Positions 41,811-51,170 of a stretch of DNA of 64,000 bases are shown in pieces; positions within the stretch are counted from its first letter, which is position 1, and each line of letters begins with the position of its first letter. The notes beneath the pieces were generated by a model that saw nothing but the letters and a program-made list of their open reading frames with translations, had not been told where the DNA came from and did no database searches. The stretch is from Arthrobacter sp. PAMC25284 (GTDB lineage Bacteria > Actinomycetota > Actinomycetes > Actinomycetales > Micrococcaceae): NCBI RefSeq assembly GCF_019443425.1, contig NZ_CP080382.1, positions 3,224,001 through 3,288,000 on the forward strand, in the 5' to 3' direction. A program made the position numbers and the translations under genes.

Positions 41811-43205
41811 ATGACGAAGCTCGTCCATGCTGCAGCGCCCGGCGCGTATTCCCCGGAGCTGCGGCAGAAGCACGCCAGCGCAGGCCACGAACAGTTAGGC
41901 TCCGGGCTTCCGGGCTTCGCCGCCGCTGAGCCGCTCCACGGCCTGAGCCCCGTGATCCAGGCCTCGTGGCAGCGTTCCGCACTGCTCCATGCCAACCCGG
42001 ACCAGCCGGCGGCTCCGCTGGCACTGGGCGACGACGAACTCGAGGAGTACCGGCGGCAGCACCCGCTGGCCGCCATCATGCCGGTGATCCACAAGCTTCT
42101 GGTCCTGCCCAGCCACGACAGCGGGATGTTGGTGGCGGTCGGTGATGAGCTCGGCCGGCTGCTCTGGGTCGAAGGTGACGCGGCACTGCAACGCCGCGCT
42201 GAGGGCATGATGTTTGTTCCCGGGGCCGACTGGTCAGAGGCCACGGTGGGCACCAGCGCACCCGGCACCGCCCTGGCGCTTGGCCGCGGAATCCAGATCG
42301 CAGGTGCCGAACACTACAAACGCTCTGTCCACCCGTGGAGTTGTACCGCTGTGCCGTTCCACGATCCGGACTCCGGTGCACTGCTGGGCGTTGTGGACAT
42401 CACCGGGACGGAGTCCGCGGTGGCGCCGCATACCTTGTCCCTCGTGGAGGCAACAGTGGCCGCGGCCCAGGCCCAGCTGCGGGTGGAACGGCTCCAACTC
42501 GCCGCAGCCCGGCAGTCGTCACCGGTACGGCGCCGGAGCACGGCGTCCCCGGCCAGAATCGGGCGGCCGTCCACGGCGCTGGACGATGAGACTCAGCGCA
42601 GCAGCCTGTACCGGAACAGCCTCCAGCTGCTGGGTCGTGACCAGGCACTGCTCAGCATCGACGGCCGCACCGTGGCCCTGTCAGCGCGGCACAGCGAGAT
42701 CCTGGCCCTGCTCAGCATCCATCCCGAAGGACTGAACGCGGAGGAGCTCTGCACCCTGCTCTACCCGGGGGAGGCGTCCACCATGACGCTTCGGGCCGAG
42801 ATGGTCCGGCTTCGCAAAGTCGTCCAGCAGCTCAGCCCCGACGCGCTCCCGGAGTCGCGCCCTTACCGGCTGCCGGTGGACCTGGTCCCGGATTCGGGCC
42901 AGGTTCTCAAGTGCCTGCAGCGCGGCGCCCACCGGATTGCGCTTGAAATTTACCGTGGCGCTGTGTTGCCACGTTCGGAGGCCCCCGGCATCGTTGAGCT
43001 CCGGCACAGGGTCTCCTCGCTGCTGCGCGAAGCCCTGCTGACGGACGGCAGCGCGGAGTCACTGCTGAAGTACGCTGAACTGCCCGAGGCCAGGGACGAC
43101 GCCGGCGTCCGGACAGCGGCGCTGAAGCTGCTGGCGCCCCGCTCGCCGAAGAGGGCCGCCGTCGTCGCCGATCTGGAACGGCTGGAAGCGGAATTCGGCT
43201 CCTGA
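41811..43205 (+). CDS. GAF-domain transcriptional regulator
   Basis: 464 residues. The N-terminal half is a GAF-type sensor like that of acetoin regulators (LSPVIQASWQRSALLHANP, LVAVGDELGRLLWVEGDAALQRRAEGMMFVPGADWSEATVGTSAPGTALA, HPWSCTAVPFHDP). It lacks the AAA+ and Fis parts of AcoR; instead a C-terminal domain resembling a winged helix (VALSARHSEILALLSIHPEGLNAEEL, TLRAEMVRLRKVVQQL) follows. It lies directly upstream of the aldehyde/alcohol dehydrogenase genes and probably activates them in response to alcohol or aldehyde. DNA-binding assignment is inference. Confidence 0.75.
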   Translation: MTKLVHAAAPGAYSPELRQKHASAGHEQLGSGLPGFAAAEPLHGLSPVIQASWQRSALLHANPDQPAAPLALGDDELEEYRRQHPLAAIMPVIHKLLVLPSHDSGMLVAVGDELGRLLWVEGDAALQRRAEGMMFVPGADWSEATVGTSAPGTALALGRGIQIAGAEHYKRSVHPWSCTAVPFHDPDSGALLGVVDITGTESAVAPHTLSLVEATVAAAQAQLRVERLQLAAARQSSPVRRRSTASPARIGRPSTALDDETQRSSLYRNSLQLLGRDQALLSIDGRTVALSARHSEILALLSIHPEGLNAEELCTLLYPGEASTMTLRAEMVRLRKVVQQLSPDALPESRPYRLPVDLVPDSGQVLKCLQRGAHRIALEIYRGAVLPRSEAPGIVELRHRVSSLLREALLTDGSAESLLKYAELPEARDDAGVRTAALKLLAPRSPKRAAVVADLERLEAEFGS

Positions 43206-43226
43206 GCGGGGGCAGCCTGCCGCCGG

Positions 43227-43288
43227 GTGACCCCGGTCACAGCCCTGCAACCTGACTGCAACCTTCCCGCTCCTACGCTGGGTGCAAC
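43227..43288 (+). promoter_or_regulatory. Aldehyde dehydrogenase operon control region
   Basis: Contains a perfect dyad GTGACCCCGGTCAC (43227-43240) and three direct TGCAAC words (43246-43251, 43257-43262, 43283-43288), the first two 11 bases apart. A TACGCT box (43274-43279) may be the -10. These are candidate sites for the GAF regulator encoded upstream. Confidence 0.45.
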
Positions 43289-43342
43289 GGCGGCGCCGTG
43301 ATCATCGCGCCTCCAATCTTGCACAGCAAAGGAGCTAGCAAT

Positions 43343-44866
43343 ATGACTGTTTACGCCCAGCCCGGAACCGAAGGTTCGAAGGTCACGTTCAAGGACCGTT
43401 ACGAGAACTGGATCGGCGGCGAGTGGGTGGCCCCGATCAAGGGCCAGTATTTCGAGAACATCACCCCGGTCACGGGCAAGGCCTTCTGCGAGGTCGCTCG
43501 CGGCACCGCGGAAGACATCGAACTGGCACTGGATGCTGCCCACAAGATCGCTCCGTCCTGGGGCAAAACCTCCGTCGCCGAGCGCGCCGCCATCCTGAAC
43601 AAGATCGCGGACCGGATCGACGAAAACCTTGAGATGCTCGCCGTCGCGGAGTCCTGGGACAACGGAAAACCGATCCGCGAGACCCTCAACGCGGACCTCC
43701 CGCTCGCCGCCGACCACTTCCGCTACTTCGCCTCCGCCGTCCGCGCCCAGGAAGGCCGGCTGTCCCAGCTCGACGACGACACGACCGCCTACCACTACCA
43801 CGAGCCGCTCGGCGTTGTGGGCCAGATCATTCCCTGGAACTTCCCCATCCTCATGGCCGTCTGGAAGCTCGCCCCCGCGCTCGCGGCCGGCAACGCCGTC
43901 GTCCTCAAGCCGGCCGAGCAGACCCCCACCTCGATTCTGGTCCTCATGGAGCTGATTGGTGACCTGCTGCCCGCCGGTGTCCTCAACGTGGTCAACGGCT
44001 TCGGCGTCGAGGCCGGCAAGCCGCTCGCCTCCAGCCCGCGGATCCGCAAGATCGCCTTTACCGGAGAGACCACCACGGGCCGGCTGATCAGCCAGTACGC
44101 CAGCCAGAACCTGATCCCGGTCACCCTGGAGCTCGGAGGCAAGAGCCCGAACATCTTCTTCAACGACGTCGCCGATTCCAACGACGCCTTCTACGACAAG
44201 GCACTCGAGGGCTTCGCACTCTTCGCCTTCAACCAGGGCGAGGTCTGCACGTGCCCGTCCCGCGCCCTGGTCCAGGGCGGCATCTACGATTCCTTTATGG
44301 CTGACGCCTTGGCCCGCACGGAAAAGATCATCCAGGGAAACCCGCTGGACACGGACACCCAGCTTGGTGCCCAGGCCTCCAACGACCAGCTCGAGAAGAT
44401 CCTTTCCTACATGGACATCGGCAAGCAGGAGGGCGCCAAAATCCTCACCGGCGGCGCCCGCGCCGAAATGACCGGCGACCTGGCCGGCGGCTACTACGTC
44501 CAGCCGACCATCTTCGAGGGCCACAACAAGATGCGGATCTTCCAGGAAGAGATCTTCGGCCCTGTGGTCTCCGTCGCCCGTTTCAGCGACTACGACGACG
44601 CCATGGGCATCGCCAACGACACCCTCTACGGCCTCGGCGCCGGCGTGTGGTCCCGCAACGGCAACGTCGCCTACCGTGCCGGCCGCGAAATCCAGGCCGG
44701 CCGCGTGTGGGTCAACAACTACCACGCCTACCCGGCGGGGGCGGCGTTCGGCGGCTACAAGTCCTCCGGCATCGGCCGTGAAAACCACTCCATGATGCTG
44801 GACCACTACCAGCAGACCAAGAACCTGCTGGTGTCCTACAACGAGAACAAGCTCGGCTTCTTCTAA
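43343..44866 (+). CDS. NAD-dependent aldehyde dehydrogenase, acetaldehyde type
   Basis: 507-residue class of bacterial acetaldehyde dehydrogenases (ExaC/AldB-like). Visible: [47 protein letters not shown] with the general base Glu, the nucleophile Cys302 in [11 protein letters not shown] and [30 protein letters not shown]. The double-cysteine CTC around the nucleophile is typical of this subgroup. Start ATG 43343 is preceded by AAAGGAG. Followed by a strong hairpin, then alcohol dehydrogenase and a DUF779 gene, suggesting oxidation of ethanol or another short alcohol to the acid. Confidence 0.9.
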   Translation: MTVYAQPGTEGSKVTFKDRYENWIGGEWVAPIKGQYFENITPVTGKAFCEVARGTAEDIELALDAAHKIAPSWGKTSVAERAAILNKIADRIDENLEMLAVAESWDNGKPIRETLNADLPLAADHFRYFASAVRAQEGRLSQLDDDTTAYHYHEPLGVVGQIIPWNFPILMAVWKLAPALAAGNAVVLKPAEQTPTSILVLMELIGDLLPAGVLNVVNGFGVEAGKPLASSPRIRKIAFTGETTTGRLISQYASQNLIPVTLELGGKSPNIFFNDVADSNDAFYDKALEGFALFAFNQGEVCTCPSRALVQGGIYDSFMADALARTEKIIQGNPLDTDTQLGAQASNDQLEKILSYMDIGKQEGAKILTGGARAEMTGDLAGGYYVQPTIFEGHNKMRIFQEEIFGPVVSVARFSDYDDAMGIANDTLYGLGAGVWSRNGNVAYRAGREIQAGRVWVNNYHAYPAGAAFGGYKSSGIGRENHSMMLDHYQQTKNLLVSYNENKLGFF

Positions 44867-44880
44867 AAAGTGGTGAAACC

Positions 44881-44914
44881 GGGCGGGGCGGATCACGACT
44901 GATCCGCCCCGCCC
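44881..44914 (+). terminator. Hairpin between aldehyde and alcohol dehydrogenase genes
   Basis: Perfect 15-base arms GGGCGGGGCGGATCA (44881-44895) and complement (44900-44914), loop CGAC, 14 bases after the stop. No T tract follows, so read-through to the alcohol dehydrogenase is possible. Confidence 0.7.
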
Positions 44915-45002
44915 GCCACACCTGTGCGCCTCTGCGGAAGGACCCGGATTTAGCACACGCTTTTCAACCGCACCCCACGCTTGATGACGCAAGGATTTCG
45001 CT

Positions 45003-46037
45003 ATGACAACGGCACCGACGACGACAATGCAAGCCGCAGTAGTCACCAAATTTGGCTCTGACTTGGAGATCCAGACCCTCCCCGTGCCTTCTCCCGGCCG
45101 GGGTGAGGCGCTCGTGAAAGTACTGACCACCGGCGTCTGCCACACAGACCTCCACGCCGCGGAAGGCGATTGGCCGGTGAAGCCAACACCGCCGTTCATC
45201 CCCGGCCACGAAGGCGTCGGCGAGGTTGTTGCCCTCGGTGAGGGCGTTACGGACCTGGCCATCGGAGACCTCGTCGGCAATGCGTGGCTCTGGTCCGCAT
45301 GCGGCGACTGCCAGTACTGCCGCACCGGTTGGGAAACACTGTGCGAAGCCCAGCAGAATGCCGGCTACAGCGTTGATGGCTCCTTCGGCGAATACATGCT
45401 GGTGGACAGCCGGTTCGCGGCCCGGATCCCTGCTGGCTCGGACCCCGTGGACGTGGCCCCGCTGCTTTGCGCAGGGGTGACCGTCTACAAAGGACTCAAA
45501 ATGACCGAGGCCCGGCCCGGCCAGTGGGTCACGATCTCGGGCATCGGCGGACTCGGCCACATCGCCGTCCAGTACGCGGTTGCCATGGGCCTCCGGGTCG
45601 CCGCAGTGGACATTGCCGACGACAAGCTCGCCCTCGCCAAAAAGCACGGTGCGGAACTGACCGTCAATGCCCTGCACGAAGATCCCGTCGAAGTCATTCA
45701 GCGCGAAACCGGAGGATGCCATGGAGTCCTGGTCACGGCGGTGCACCCGTCAGCATTCGGCCAGGCGATCGGGATGGCCCGCCGCGGCGGAACGATTGTG
45801 TTCAACGGCCTGCCGCCGGGTGACTTCCCGGCCCCGATTTTTGAGATTGTGCTCAAAGGACTGACTGTCCGTGGCTCCATCGTCGGAACTCGACAGGACC
45901 TGGAGGAGGCCCTGGAGTTCTATGCCCAGGGCAGGATCCACCCCACTGTCTCCACCCGGGAGCTCTCCGAAGTGAACGCAGTTCTCGACGAAATGAAGCA
46001 CGCCAAAATTGACGGCCGCGTTGTGCTGCGGTTCTGA
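45003..46037 (+). CDS. Zinc-dependent alcohol dehydrogenase
   Basis: 344-residue medium-chain dehydrogenase (AdhA/AdhP-like). Catalytic zinc ligands Cys46 (GVCHTDLHAAEGDW), His69-Glu70 (PGHEGVG); structural zinc cysteines C100, C103, C106 and C114 in ACGDCQYCRTGWETLC. NAD-binding GIGGLGHIAVQYA (about 179-191) with an acidic residue after strand 2 (AVDI) favours NAD. The motif set is that of ethanol-active AdhP enzymes. ATG 45003; probably cotranscribed with the DUF779 gene 16 bases downstream. Confidence 0.9.
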   Translation: MTTAPTTTMQAAVVTKFGSDLEIQTLPVPSPGRGEALVKVLTTGVCHTDLHAAEGDWPVKPTPPFIPGHEGVGEVVALGEGVTDLAIGDLVGNAWLWSACGDCQYCRTGWETLCEAQQNAGYSVDGSFGEYMLVDSRFAARIPAGSDPVDVAPLLCAGVTVYKGLKMTEARPGQWVTISGIGGLGHIAVQYAVAMGLRVAAVDIADDKLALAKKHGAELTVNALHEDPVEVIQRETGGCHGVLVTAVHPSAFGQAIGMARRGGTIVFNGLPPGDFPAPIFEIVLKGLTVRGSIVGTRQDLEEALEFYAQGRIHPTVSTRELSEVNAVLDEMKHAKIDGRVVLRF

Positions 46038-46053
46038 CCAAGAAAGGCCTCTG

Positions 46054-46461
46054 ATGCCAGCGACGAAGCTCGACGCCGCCGTGACCCGTCCCGGTGAGGA
46101 CTTCTCCCGGGTGGCGCTTACCCCAGAAGCCGTTGAACTGCTGCGGAAACTGTGGCTCCAGCACGGCCCGCTGATGTTCCACCAGTCCGGCGGCTGCTGC
46201 GACGGCTCCTCACCCATGTGCTACCCGGCCGGGGAGTTTCTCACCGGCGACTCGGACGTGCTGCTGGGATTGTTTGACGTCTCGGACGGACTGCAGCCCC
46301 AGCCTCTCGAGTTCTGGATGTCCAAGGAACAGTTCAACTACTGGAGCCACACCCACCTGACGGTCGACGTCGTCCCCGGCCGGGGGAGCGGCTTCTCGGT
46401 GGAAGCGCCGGAGGGCAAACGGTTCCTGATCCGTTCCACGCTGATGAACTGGCCCGTCTGA
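46054..46461 (+). CDS. DUF779 protein
   Basis: 135 residues. FHQSGGCCDGSSPMCYPAGEF (residues about 48-68) is the hallmark of DUF779, with a CC pair and a third cysteine that could bind metal or act in redox; FWMSKEQFNYWSHTHLTVDVVPGRGSGFSVEAPEGKRFLIRS follows. The family commonly neighbours acetaldehyde dehydrogenase genes, as here. Biochemical function is not known. Start ATG 46054 follows AGAAAGG. Confidence 0.85.
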   Translation: MPATKLDAAVTRPGEDFSRVALTPEAVELLRKLWLQHGPLMFHQSGGCCDGSSPMCYPAGEFLTGDSDVLLGLFDVSDGLQPQPLEFWMSKEQFNYWSHTHLTVDVVPGRGSGFSVEAPEGKRFLIRSTLMNWPV

Positions 46462-46496
46462 CTTACAGACGGCTGGAAATTACGAATGACACCACG

Positions 46497-46531
46497 GGAG
46501 GCCCGCGCCGGGAACACCGGCACGGGCCTCC
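46497..46531 (+). terminator. Terminator after DUF779 gene
   Basis: Arms GGAGGCCCG (46497-46505) and CGGGCCTCC (46523-46531), with an inner CCGG-GAACA-CCGG hairpin. The stretch from here to 46629 is AT-rich and holds the promoter of the permease gene, but I could not place boxes. Confidence 0.6.
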
Positions 46532-46629
46532 TGGCGTCTCACGATGTGGGATAACTGCGACCGTCCACAGGGTGGATATTACGATAAATAGGTCTATTTC
46601 CCTCCAGCTATTGAAATCGTGGATTTTTT

Positions 46630-48189
46630 ATGAATGTATTCCGGACCAAATCCATCGAGCAGTCCATCGCGGACGCTGATGAACCCGGACGCAAGCTGAA
46701 GCGCACGCTCAGCTCCTGGGACCTGATGATTATGGGCGTCGCCGTTGCGGTGGGCGCAGGCATCTTCTCGGTCGGGGCCAAGGCCGCAGCGAACTTCGCC
46801 GGCCCGGCAGTCACCATCTCCTTCGCGATCGCCGCCGTCACCTGCGCGCTCGCCATCATGTGCTACGCCGAATTCGCCACGGCCATCCCGGTCGCCGGAT
46901 CGGCCTACGTATTCACCTACGCCACAATGGGCGAACTGCTCGCCTGGATCATTGGCTGGAACCTCATCCTGGAACTCTTCACGGCGGCCGCCGTCATCGC
47001 CAAGTACTGGGGCATCTACCTCAGTAAGGTCTTCGCGCTGATGGGAGCGGACGTCCCGGCGTCCATCTCACTGGGCGGCGTTGACCTCTACTGGGGCGCC
47101 TTCCTGATTGTTGCTGCGTTCACGGTCCTTTTGGTGCTCGGCACGAAGCTCTCCGCCCGCGTCGGAAACGGCTTCACCCTGATCAAGATCGCCGTTGTGC
47201 TTTTTGTGATCGTGGTGGGCTTCTCCTACGTGAAGCTTGAGAACTACGCCCCGTTCGTTCCCGCGTCCGAGCCCACGGCGGCCACCGGGGCCGCCGACGT
47301 CCTCAAACAGTCCTTCTTCGGGTTCCTCACCGGCGCCGCTCCGGCCCAGTACGGAACACTCGGCATCTTCGCCGGTGCCGCGCTGGTGTTCTTCGCCTTC
47401 ATCGGATTCGACGTCGTGGCAACCTCCGCCGAGGAAGTCAAAAACCCGCAGAAAACGCTGCCCCGCGGTATTTTTGGCGGACTGGCCGTCGTCACTGTGC
47501 TTTACATCCTGGTCTCCCTGGCCCTGACCGGGATGGTGTCCTACACCACGCTCGCTGAGGCCAAGAACCCGACGCTCACCACCGCCTTTGAGGCCGTGGG
47601 CAACACCGACGCCGCCAAGGTCATCGCGTTCGGCTCGCTCGTGGGCCTCACCACCGTGATTATGGTCCTCCTGATGGGCCTGTCCCGTGTGGTGCTGGCC
47701 ATGAGCCGCGACGGCCTGCTGCCCCGCTCGTTGTCCAAGACCAGCACCATTCGTGCGACGCCGGTCCGGCTGCAGATCATCTGCGGCGCGGCCGTGGCCG
47801 TCGTGGCCGGGCTGACCAATGTGGACCTGCTGGAGGAAATGATCAACATCGGCACGCTGTCCGCGTTCGTTGTGGTCAGCCTTGGCATTCTGGTGCTGCG
47901 GAAGAAACGCCCGGACCTGAAGCCGGCCTTCCGTGTCCCGTTCGGCAAGGTCCTGCCGGTGGTATCCGCCCTGCTCTGCCTCTATCTCATGACGAACCTC
48001 GCCGTGGAGACCTGGATCTTCTTCGCCGGCTGGCTCGTGATCGGCATCGCCATCTACTTTTCCTACGGTCAGCGGCATTCCCGGCTGAACGGGAAGTTCG
48101 CTGAAGCGAGGGCCTCTGTCAACGGTCCGGCGGCTGAGGAGAGCAGCGGGAAGGCATCCGGGAACGAGGACGCGCTCACCCGCGTCTAG
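46630..48189 (+). CDS. APC-superfamily amino acid permease, cationic amino acid transporter type
   Basis: 519-residue membrane transporter with about twelve helices. The N-terminal KRTLSSWDLMIMGVAVAVGAGIFSVGAKAAANFAGPAV and CYAEFATAIPVAGSAYVFTYATMGELLAWIIGWNLILEL are the APC signature; FAFIGFDVVATSAEEVKNPQKTLPRGI is strongly conserved in YhdG/CAT-type members. The C-terminus is hydrophilic with Ser/Glu-rich residues. Substrate could be a basic or neutral amino acid. Monocistronic; followed by a family A palindrome. Confidence 0.88.
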   Translation: MNVFRTKSIEQSIADADEPGRKLKRTLSSWDLMIMGVAVAVGAGIFSVGAKAAANFAGPAVTISFAIAAVTCALAIMCYAEFATAIPVAGSAYVFTYATMGELLAWIIGWNLILELFTAAAVIAKYWGIYLSKVFALMGADVPASISLGGVDLYWGAFLIVAAFTVLLVLGTKLSARVGNGFTLIKIAVVLFVIVVGFSYVKLENYAPFVPASEPTAATGAADVLKQSFFGFLTGAAPAQYGTLGIFAGAALVFFAFIGFDVVATSAEEVKNPQKTLPRGIFGGLAVVTVLYILVSLALTGMVSYTTLAEAKNPTLTTAFEAVGNTDAAKVIAFGSLVGLTTVIMVLLMGLSRVVLAMSRDGLLPRSLSKTSTIRATPVRLQIICGAAVAVVAGLTNVDLLEEMINIGTLSAFVVVSLGILVLRKKRPDLKPAFRVPFGKVLPVVSALLCLYLMTNLAVETWIFFAGWLVIGIAIYFSYGQRHSRLNGKFAEARASVNGPAAEESSGKASGNEDALTRV

Positions 48190-48215
48190 GCAGCCACACG
48201 CTGCACCCACACCCT

Positions 48216-48280
48216 GCAACGCGGGGTCGCTTGGCGCCCATGTTTTGACGGTACATGGACCGTAAGTGACCCCGCGTTGC
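48216..48280. repeat. Intergenic palindrome, family A copy 2
   Basis: Outer arms GCAACGCGGGGTCGC (48216-48230) and GTGACCCCGCGTTGC (48266-48280), one G-T position. The inner arms are degenerate (CCATGT/ACATGG, 48238 and 48254). It lies between the convergent permease (ends 48189) and DUF2461 gene (ends 48285) and can terminate both. Confidence 0.8.
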
Positions 48281-48284
48281 TTTC

Positions 48285-48920
48285 TTAGGCGGTTGTGTGG
48301 AGGCCGAACCACTCCATCAGAGGCCGCAGCTGCTGCCAGCTCTTGGCCACTTCCCTGGCCGCGTCGGGGGTGGATACCCACTCGGGCCGGCCCACGCTGC
48401 TGCCTGTATAAAGCGACTTGAAGGTGAGCAGCTCCGCCCGCGGATGGTCTTTCGGAAAGCCCCGCGGCGCCGTCTTGAGCTGCTCCCCGTCGATGCTGAG
48501 GCCGGCGTCGGTAATCCACTGGACAATGGCCCGAAGCGCTTCACCGCTGGCCGGGGCGTCGACGGCGGCGCGGTAGCGGGCCAGTTGCTCCGGCCCGGAA
48601 GTGTGCCAGCCGCCGCCGATCATGAATCCGTCAGCACTGACCTGGACGTAGTAGCCCACCCCCTCGACCACGGCGGCGACGGCGCCCTGCGCGGTTTTGT
48701 AGGGGGACTTGTCCGGGGAGAACCGGATGTCGCGGTTGGGCCGGAAGAGTTTGAAGGCGCCGAACTCGGGCTCCAGTTCGGCCAGCAGCAGGCTCAGCGG
48801 TTCCCTGACCGCGGAGTCATAGACCGGCTTGTGCTCCAGCCACCAGTCCCGGTTGTTGTTCTCTTCAAGGTCGGTGTAGAAGCGGAAGGCTTCGTCGGGA
48901 ATGCCTGCGAAGGGTGTCAT
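48285..48920 (-). CDS. DUF2461 (TIGR02453) protein
   Basis: 211-residue soluble protein. FRFYTDLEENNNRDWWLEHKPVYDSAVREPL near the N-terminus, FRPNRDIRFSPDKSPYKTAQGAV and YYVQVSADGFMIGGGWHTSGPEQLARYRAAVD are diagnostic of DUF2461, conserved in many bacteria and fungi but of unknown function. The C-terminal phrase KDHPRAELLTFKSLYTG also fits. Monocistronic; separated from catalase by a hairpin. Confidence 0.88.
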   Translation of the reverse strand: MTPFAGIPDEAFRFYTDLEENNNRDWWLEHKPVYDSAVREPLSLLLAELEPEFGAFKLFRPNRDIRFSPDKSPYKTAQGAVAAVVEGVGYYVQVSADGFMIGGGWHTSGPEQLARYRAAVDAPASGEALRAIVQWITDAGLSIDGEQLKTAPRGFPKDHPRAELLTFKSLYTGSSVGRPEWVSTPDAAREVAKSWQQLRPLMEWFGLHTTA

Positions 48921-48986
48921 GCCTGCATCCTAGGCACACGGTGGACCCGGCGGCGACGTGCTATGGGGCCGTTGTGGAAAACGCGA

Positions 48987-49020
48987 AACACCCCGCCACG
49001 GTTACCCGTGACGGGGTGTT
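48987..49020 (-). terminator. Terminator after katA
   Basis: Arms AACACCCCGCCACGG (48987-49001) and CCGTGACGGGGTGTT (49006-49020), one mismatch, 4-base loop, 52 bases beyond the katA stop on the minus strand. Confidence 0.65.
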
Positions 49021-49071
49021 CAGTACGCAGGCGTCAGCCAGCCGGGGCGGCCGGCCGCAGCAAAAAGGCGC

Positions 49072-50571
49072 TTAGTACTTGGTAGCTGCCTCGGCGTCGG
49101 ACTCAGTCTGGCCTGTACCCAGGTTGGCGCGGAGCTTGGCGCCGAGTTCGGCGTCGACGTTCGTCCAGTACTGGATGGCGCGTTCCTTGATCTCGGCGTT
49201 CGTCACGCCGCCCACGGCACCGGTGATGGTCTCCAGCAGGCGTGCCTTCTCGCCGTCGTTGAACACCTCGCGGTACAGCGTGCCGGCCTGGCCGAAGTCG
49301 CTGTCCTCAACGTGCAGGGAGTGGGCGGAGTGCGTGAGCTCTCCATCGTTCTCCCAGCCGCCGGCGGGGTTCTGGACCTCCACGGCAGCGGGACCGCCGA
49401 AGGAGTTCGGTGCGTAGACCGGAGTCGACGGGGCGTTGAAGTGGAACCGGCCCTGGCCGTCCTGGCTGTAGTTGTTCAGCTGGCTCTTGGGCATGTTCAC
49501 CGGGAGCTGGGCGTGGTTGGTGCCCACGCGGTAACGGTGTGCGTCCGCGTAGGAGAAGATGCGGGCCTGCAGCATCTTGTCCGGCGAGGCAGCGATGCCC
49601 GGGACGAAGTTCGACGGCGCAAAAGTGGCCTGCTCGATCTGGGAGAAGTAGTTCTCCGGGTTCTTGTTCAGCTCCATGGAGCCGACCTTGATCAGCGGGT
49701 AGTCCGAGTGCGGCCACACCTTGGTCAGGTCGAACGGGTTGAAGCGGTAGCTCTTGGCGTCCTCGTACGGCATGACCTGCACGTGCAGGTCCCAGGACGG
49801 GAAGTTGCCGGCAGCAATGTTTTCCTGCAGGTCGCGGATGTAGAAGTCCGCGTCCGAGCCTGCCAGCGCCTCGGCGTCGTCGCCCGACATGGACTTGACG
49901 CCCTGGTTGGACTTGAAGTGGTACTTGACCCAGAAACGCTCGCCTTCGGCGTTGATCCACTGGTAGGTGTGCGAGCCGTAGCCCTGCATTTCGCGCCATG
50001 AAGCCGGCAGGCCGCGGTCGCCCATGAGCCAGGTGACCTGGTGTGCGGACTCGGGGGAGAGGGTCCAGAAGTCCCACTGCATGTCCGCGTCGCGCAGGTG
50101 CGTGCCCGGCAGGCGCTTCTGCGAGTGGATGAAGTCCGGGAACTTGATCCCGTCGCGGATGAAGAAGACGGGGGTGTTGTTGCCAACGAGGTCGTAGTTG
50201 CCCTCGGTGGTGTAGAACTTCACGGCAAAGCCGCGGGGATCGCGCCAGGTGTCGGGCGAGCCTGCTTCGCCGGCGACGGAGGAGAAACGGATGAGCATGT
50301 CCGTTTCGGTGCCGGGCTGGAACAGCGCGGCCTTGGTGTACTTCGAGACGTCGGCCGTGGTGGTGAAGGTGCCGAACGCGCCGCCGCCCTTGGCGTGCAC
50401 GACGCGCTCCGGCACCCGCTCGCGGTTGAACTGGGCGAGCTTCTCGATCAGGTAGTGATCGGTGAGGATGATCGCACCGTCGGCGCCGACGGACTTCGAG
50501 TGGGCGTCGGACGTGACGGGGGCGCCGGACTGTGTCGTGGACACGGCGGGCGCAGAGATGTTCTCAGTCAT
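49072..50571 (-). CDS. katA: Catalase (monofunctional haem, clade 3)
   Basis: 499-residue haem catalase destroying hydrogen peroxide in the cytoplasm. The distal histidine is in [13 protein letters not shown], then [45 protein letters not shown] and the proximal haem tyrosine in [17 protein letters not shown]. Length fits the small-subunit catalases. It is the second gene of a fur-katA operon (19-base gap) and is therefore probably derepressed by peroxide. The C-terminus (DAEAATKY) is normal. Confidence 0.95.
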   Translation of the reverse strand: MTENISAPAVSTTQSGAPVTSDAHSKSVGADGAIILTDHYLIEKLAQFNRERVPERVVHAKGGGAFGTFTTTADVSKYTKAALFQPGTETDMLIRFSSVAGEAGSPDTWRDPRGFAVKFYTTEGNYDLVGNNTPVFFIRDGIKFPDFIHSQKRLPGTHLRDADMQWDFWTLSPESAHQVTWLMGDRGLPASWREMQGYGSHTYQWINAEGERFWVKYHFKSNQGVKSMSGDDAEALAGSDADFYIRDLQENIAAGNFPSWDLHVQVMPYEDAKSYRFNPFDLTKVWPHSDYPLIKVGSMELNKNPENYFSQIEQATFAPSNFVPGIAASPDKMLQARIFSYADAHRYRVGTNHAQLPVNMPKSQLNNYSQDGQGRFHFNAPSTPVYAPNSFGGPAAVEVQNPAGGWENDGELTHSAHSLHVEDSDFGQAGTLYREVFNDGEKARLLETITGAVGGVTNAEIKERAIQYWTNVDAELGAKLRANLGTGQTESDAEAATKY

Positions 50572-50590
50572 CGTTCTCCTTCTGGTTGGG

Positions 50591-51061
50591 TTAGTTGGTG
50601 TCGGTGGAGGAAAGTTTTTGGGTGCGCTGGCAGTCCTGGCAGATGCCCTGGTACATCACGTCAGCGATCTGGATAGTCATCGGCCGGGCCGTCTCGTCCC
50701 AGTGCGGGGTGAGGCAGGGGGCATGGCCGACGGCGCAGTCCACGTCCTCCACGCGGCCGCAACCGATGCAGATGGCGTGGTGGTGGTTGTCTCCCACGCG
50801 CGTCTCGTAAAGGGCGGGGGAGTGCGGAGGCTCGAAGCGGCGCAGCATCTCCAGGTCGGTCAGGTCGCCGAGGACCACATAGACGGACTGCGCGGTGAGC
50901 TCGGGCAGTTCCTGCCGTGCGGAGGCCAGGATGGTCTCCGCGGGGGAATGCGGGTGATGTTCGACGGCGGTCAGCACCGCCAGGCGCTGTTTCGTCACGC
51001 GGCGGCCGTGGGCGCGCAGGGCTGCGGCCCATGCCTCGTGGGTGCCCGGGGAATCCGTCAT
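50591..51061 (-). CDS. furA: Fur-family regulator (CatR/PerR/FurA-like)
   Basis: 156-residue ferric-uptake-type repressor. The winged-helix N-terminus ([48 protein letters not shown]) is followed by the metal-binding [16 protein letters not shown] and a C-terminal CQDCQ pair, the structural zinc site. Such proteins next to a catalase in actinobacteria sense peroxide (CatR/FurA). ATG 51059-51061 chosen; an in-frame TTG 12 bases earlier is possible. A perfect 9-base dyad lies 17 bases upstream of the start. Confidence 0.88.
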   Translation of the reverse strand: MTDSPGTHEAWAAALRAHGRRVTKQRLAVLTAVEHHPHSPAETILASARQELPELTAQSVYVVLGDLTDLEMLRRFEPPHSPALYETRVGDNHHHAICIGCGRVEDVDCAVGHAPCLTPHWDETARPMTIQIADVMYQGICQDCQRTQKLSSTDTN

Positions 51062-51077
51062 GTTCCCATTCAATCAC

Positions 51078-51100
51078 TTATTGTGATTTCCTCACAATAA
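51078..51100. promoter_or_regulatory. Fur/PerR-type operator upstream of fur-katA
   Basis: TTATTGTGA (51078-51086), TTTCC, TCACAATAA (51092-51100): a perfect 9-base dyad with 5-base spacer in a GC-rich genome. The sequence and position suit autoregulation of the furA-katA operon; it also lies 70 bases before htpX on the other strand. Confidence 0.75.
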
Positions 51101-51170
51101 GGGAAGGCTAACTGTGTCAGTTCCTGTCACGGGGCGATGACCTCGGCGCGACTAAACTGGAGGCTGAGGG

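Noticed and set aside
42950..45325. Minus-strand open frame of 791 codons opposite the aldehyde and alcohol dehydrogenase genes
   Set aside because: It is the mirror of two well-recognised genes, has no family motif and is explained by high GC at third codon positions. Many other long antisense frames (for example 1408-2811, 8006-9475, 23994-25463, 47068-48519) were dropped for the same reason.
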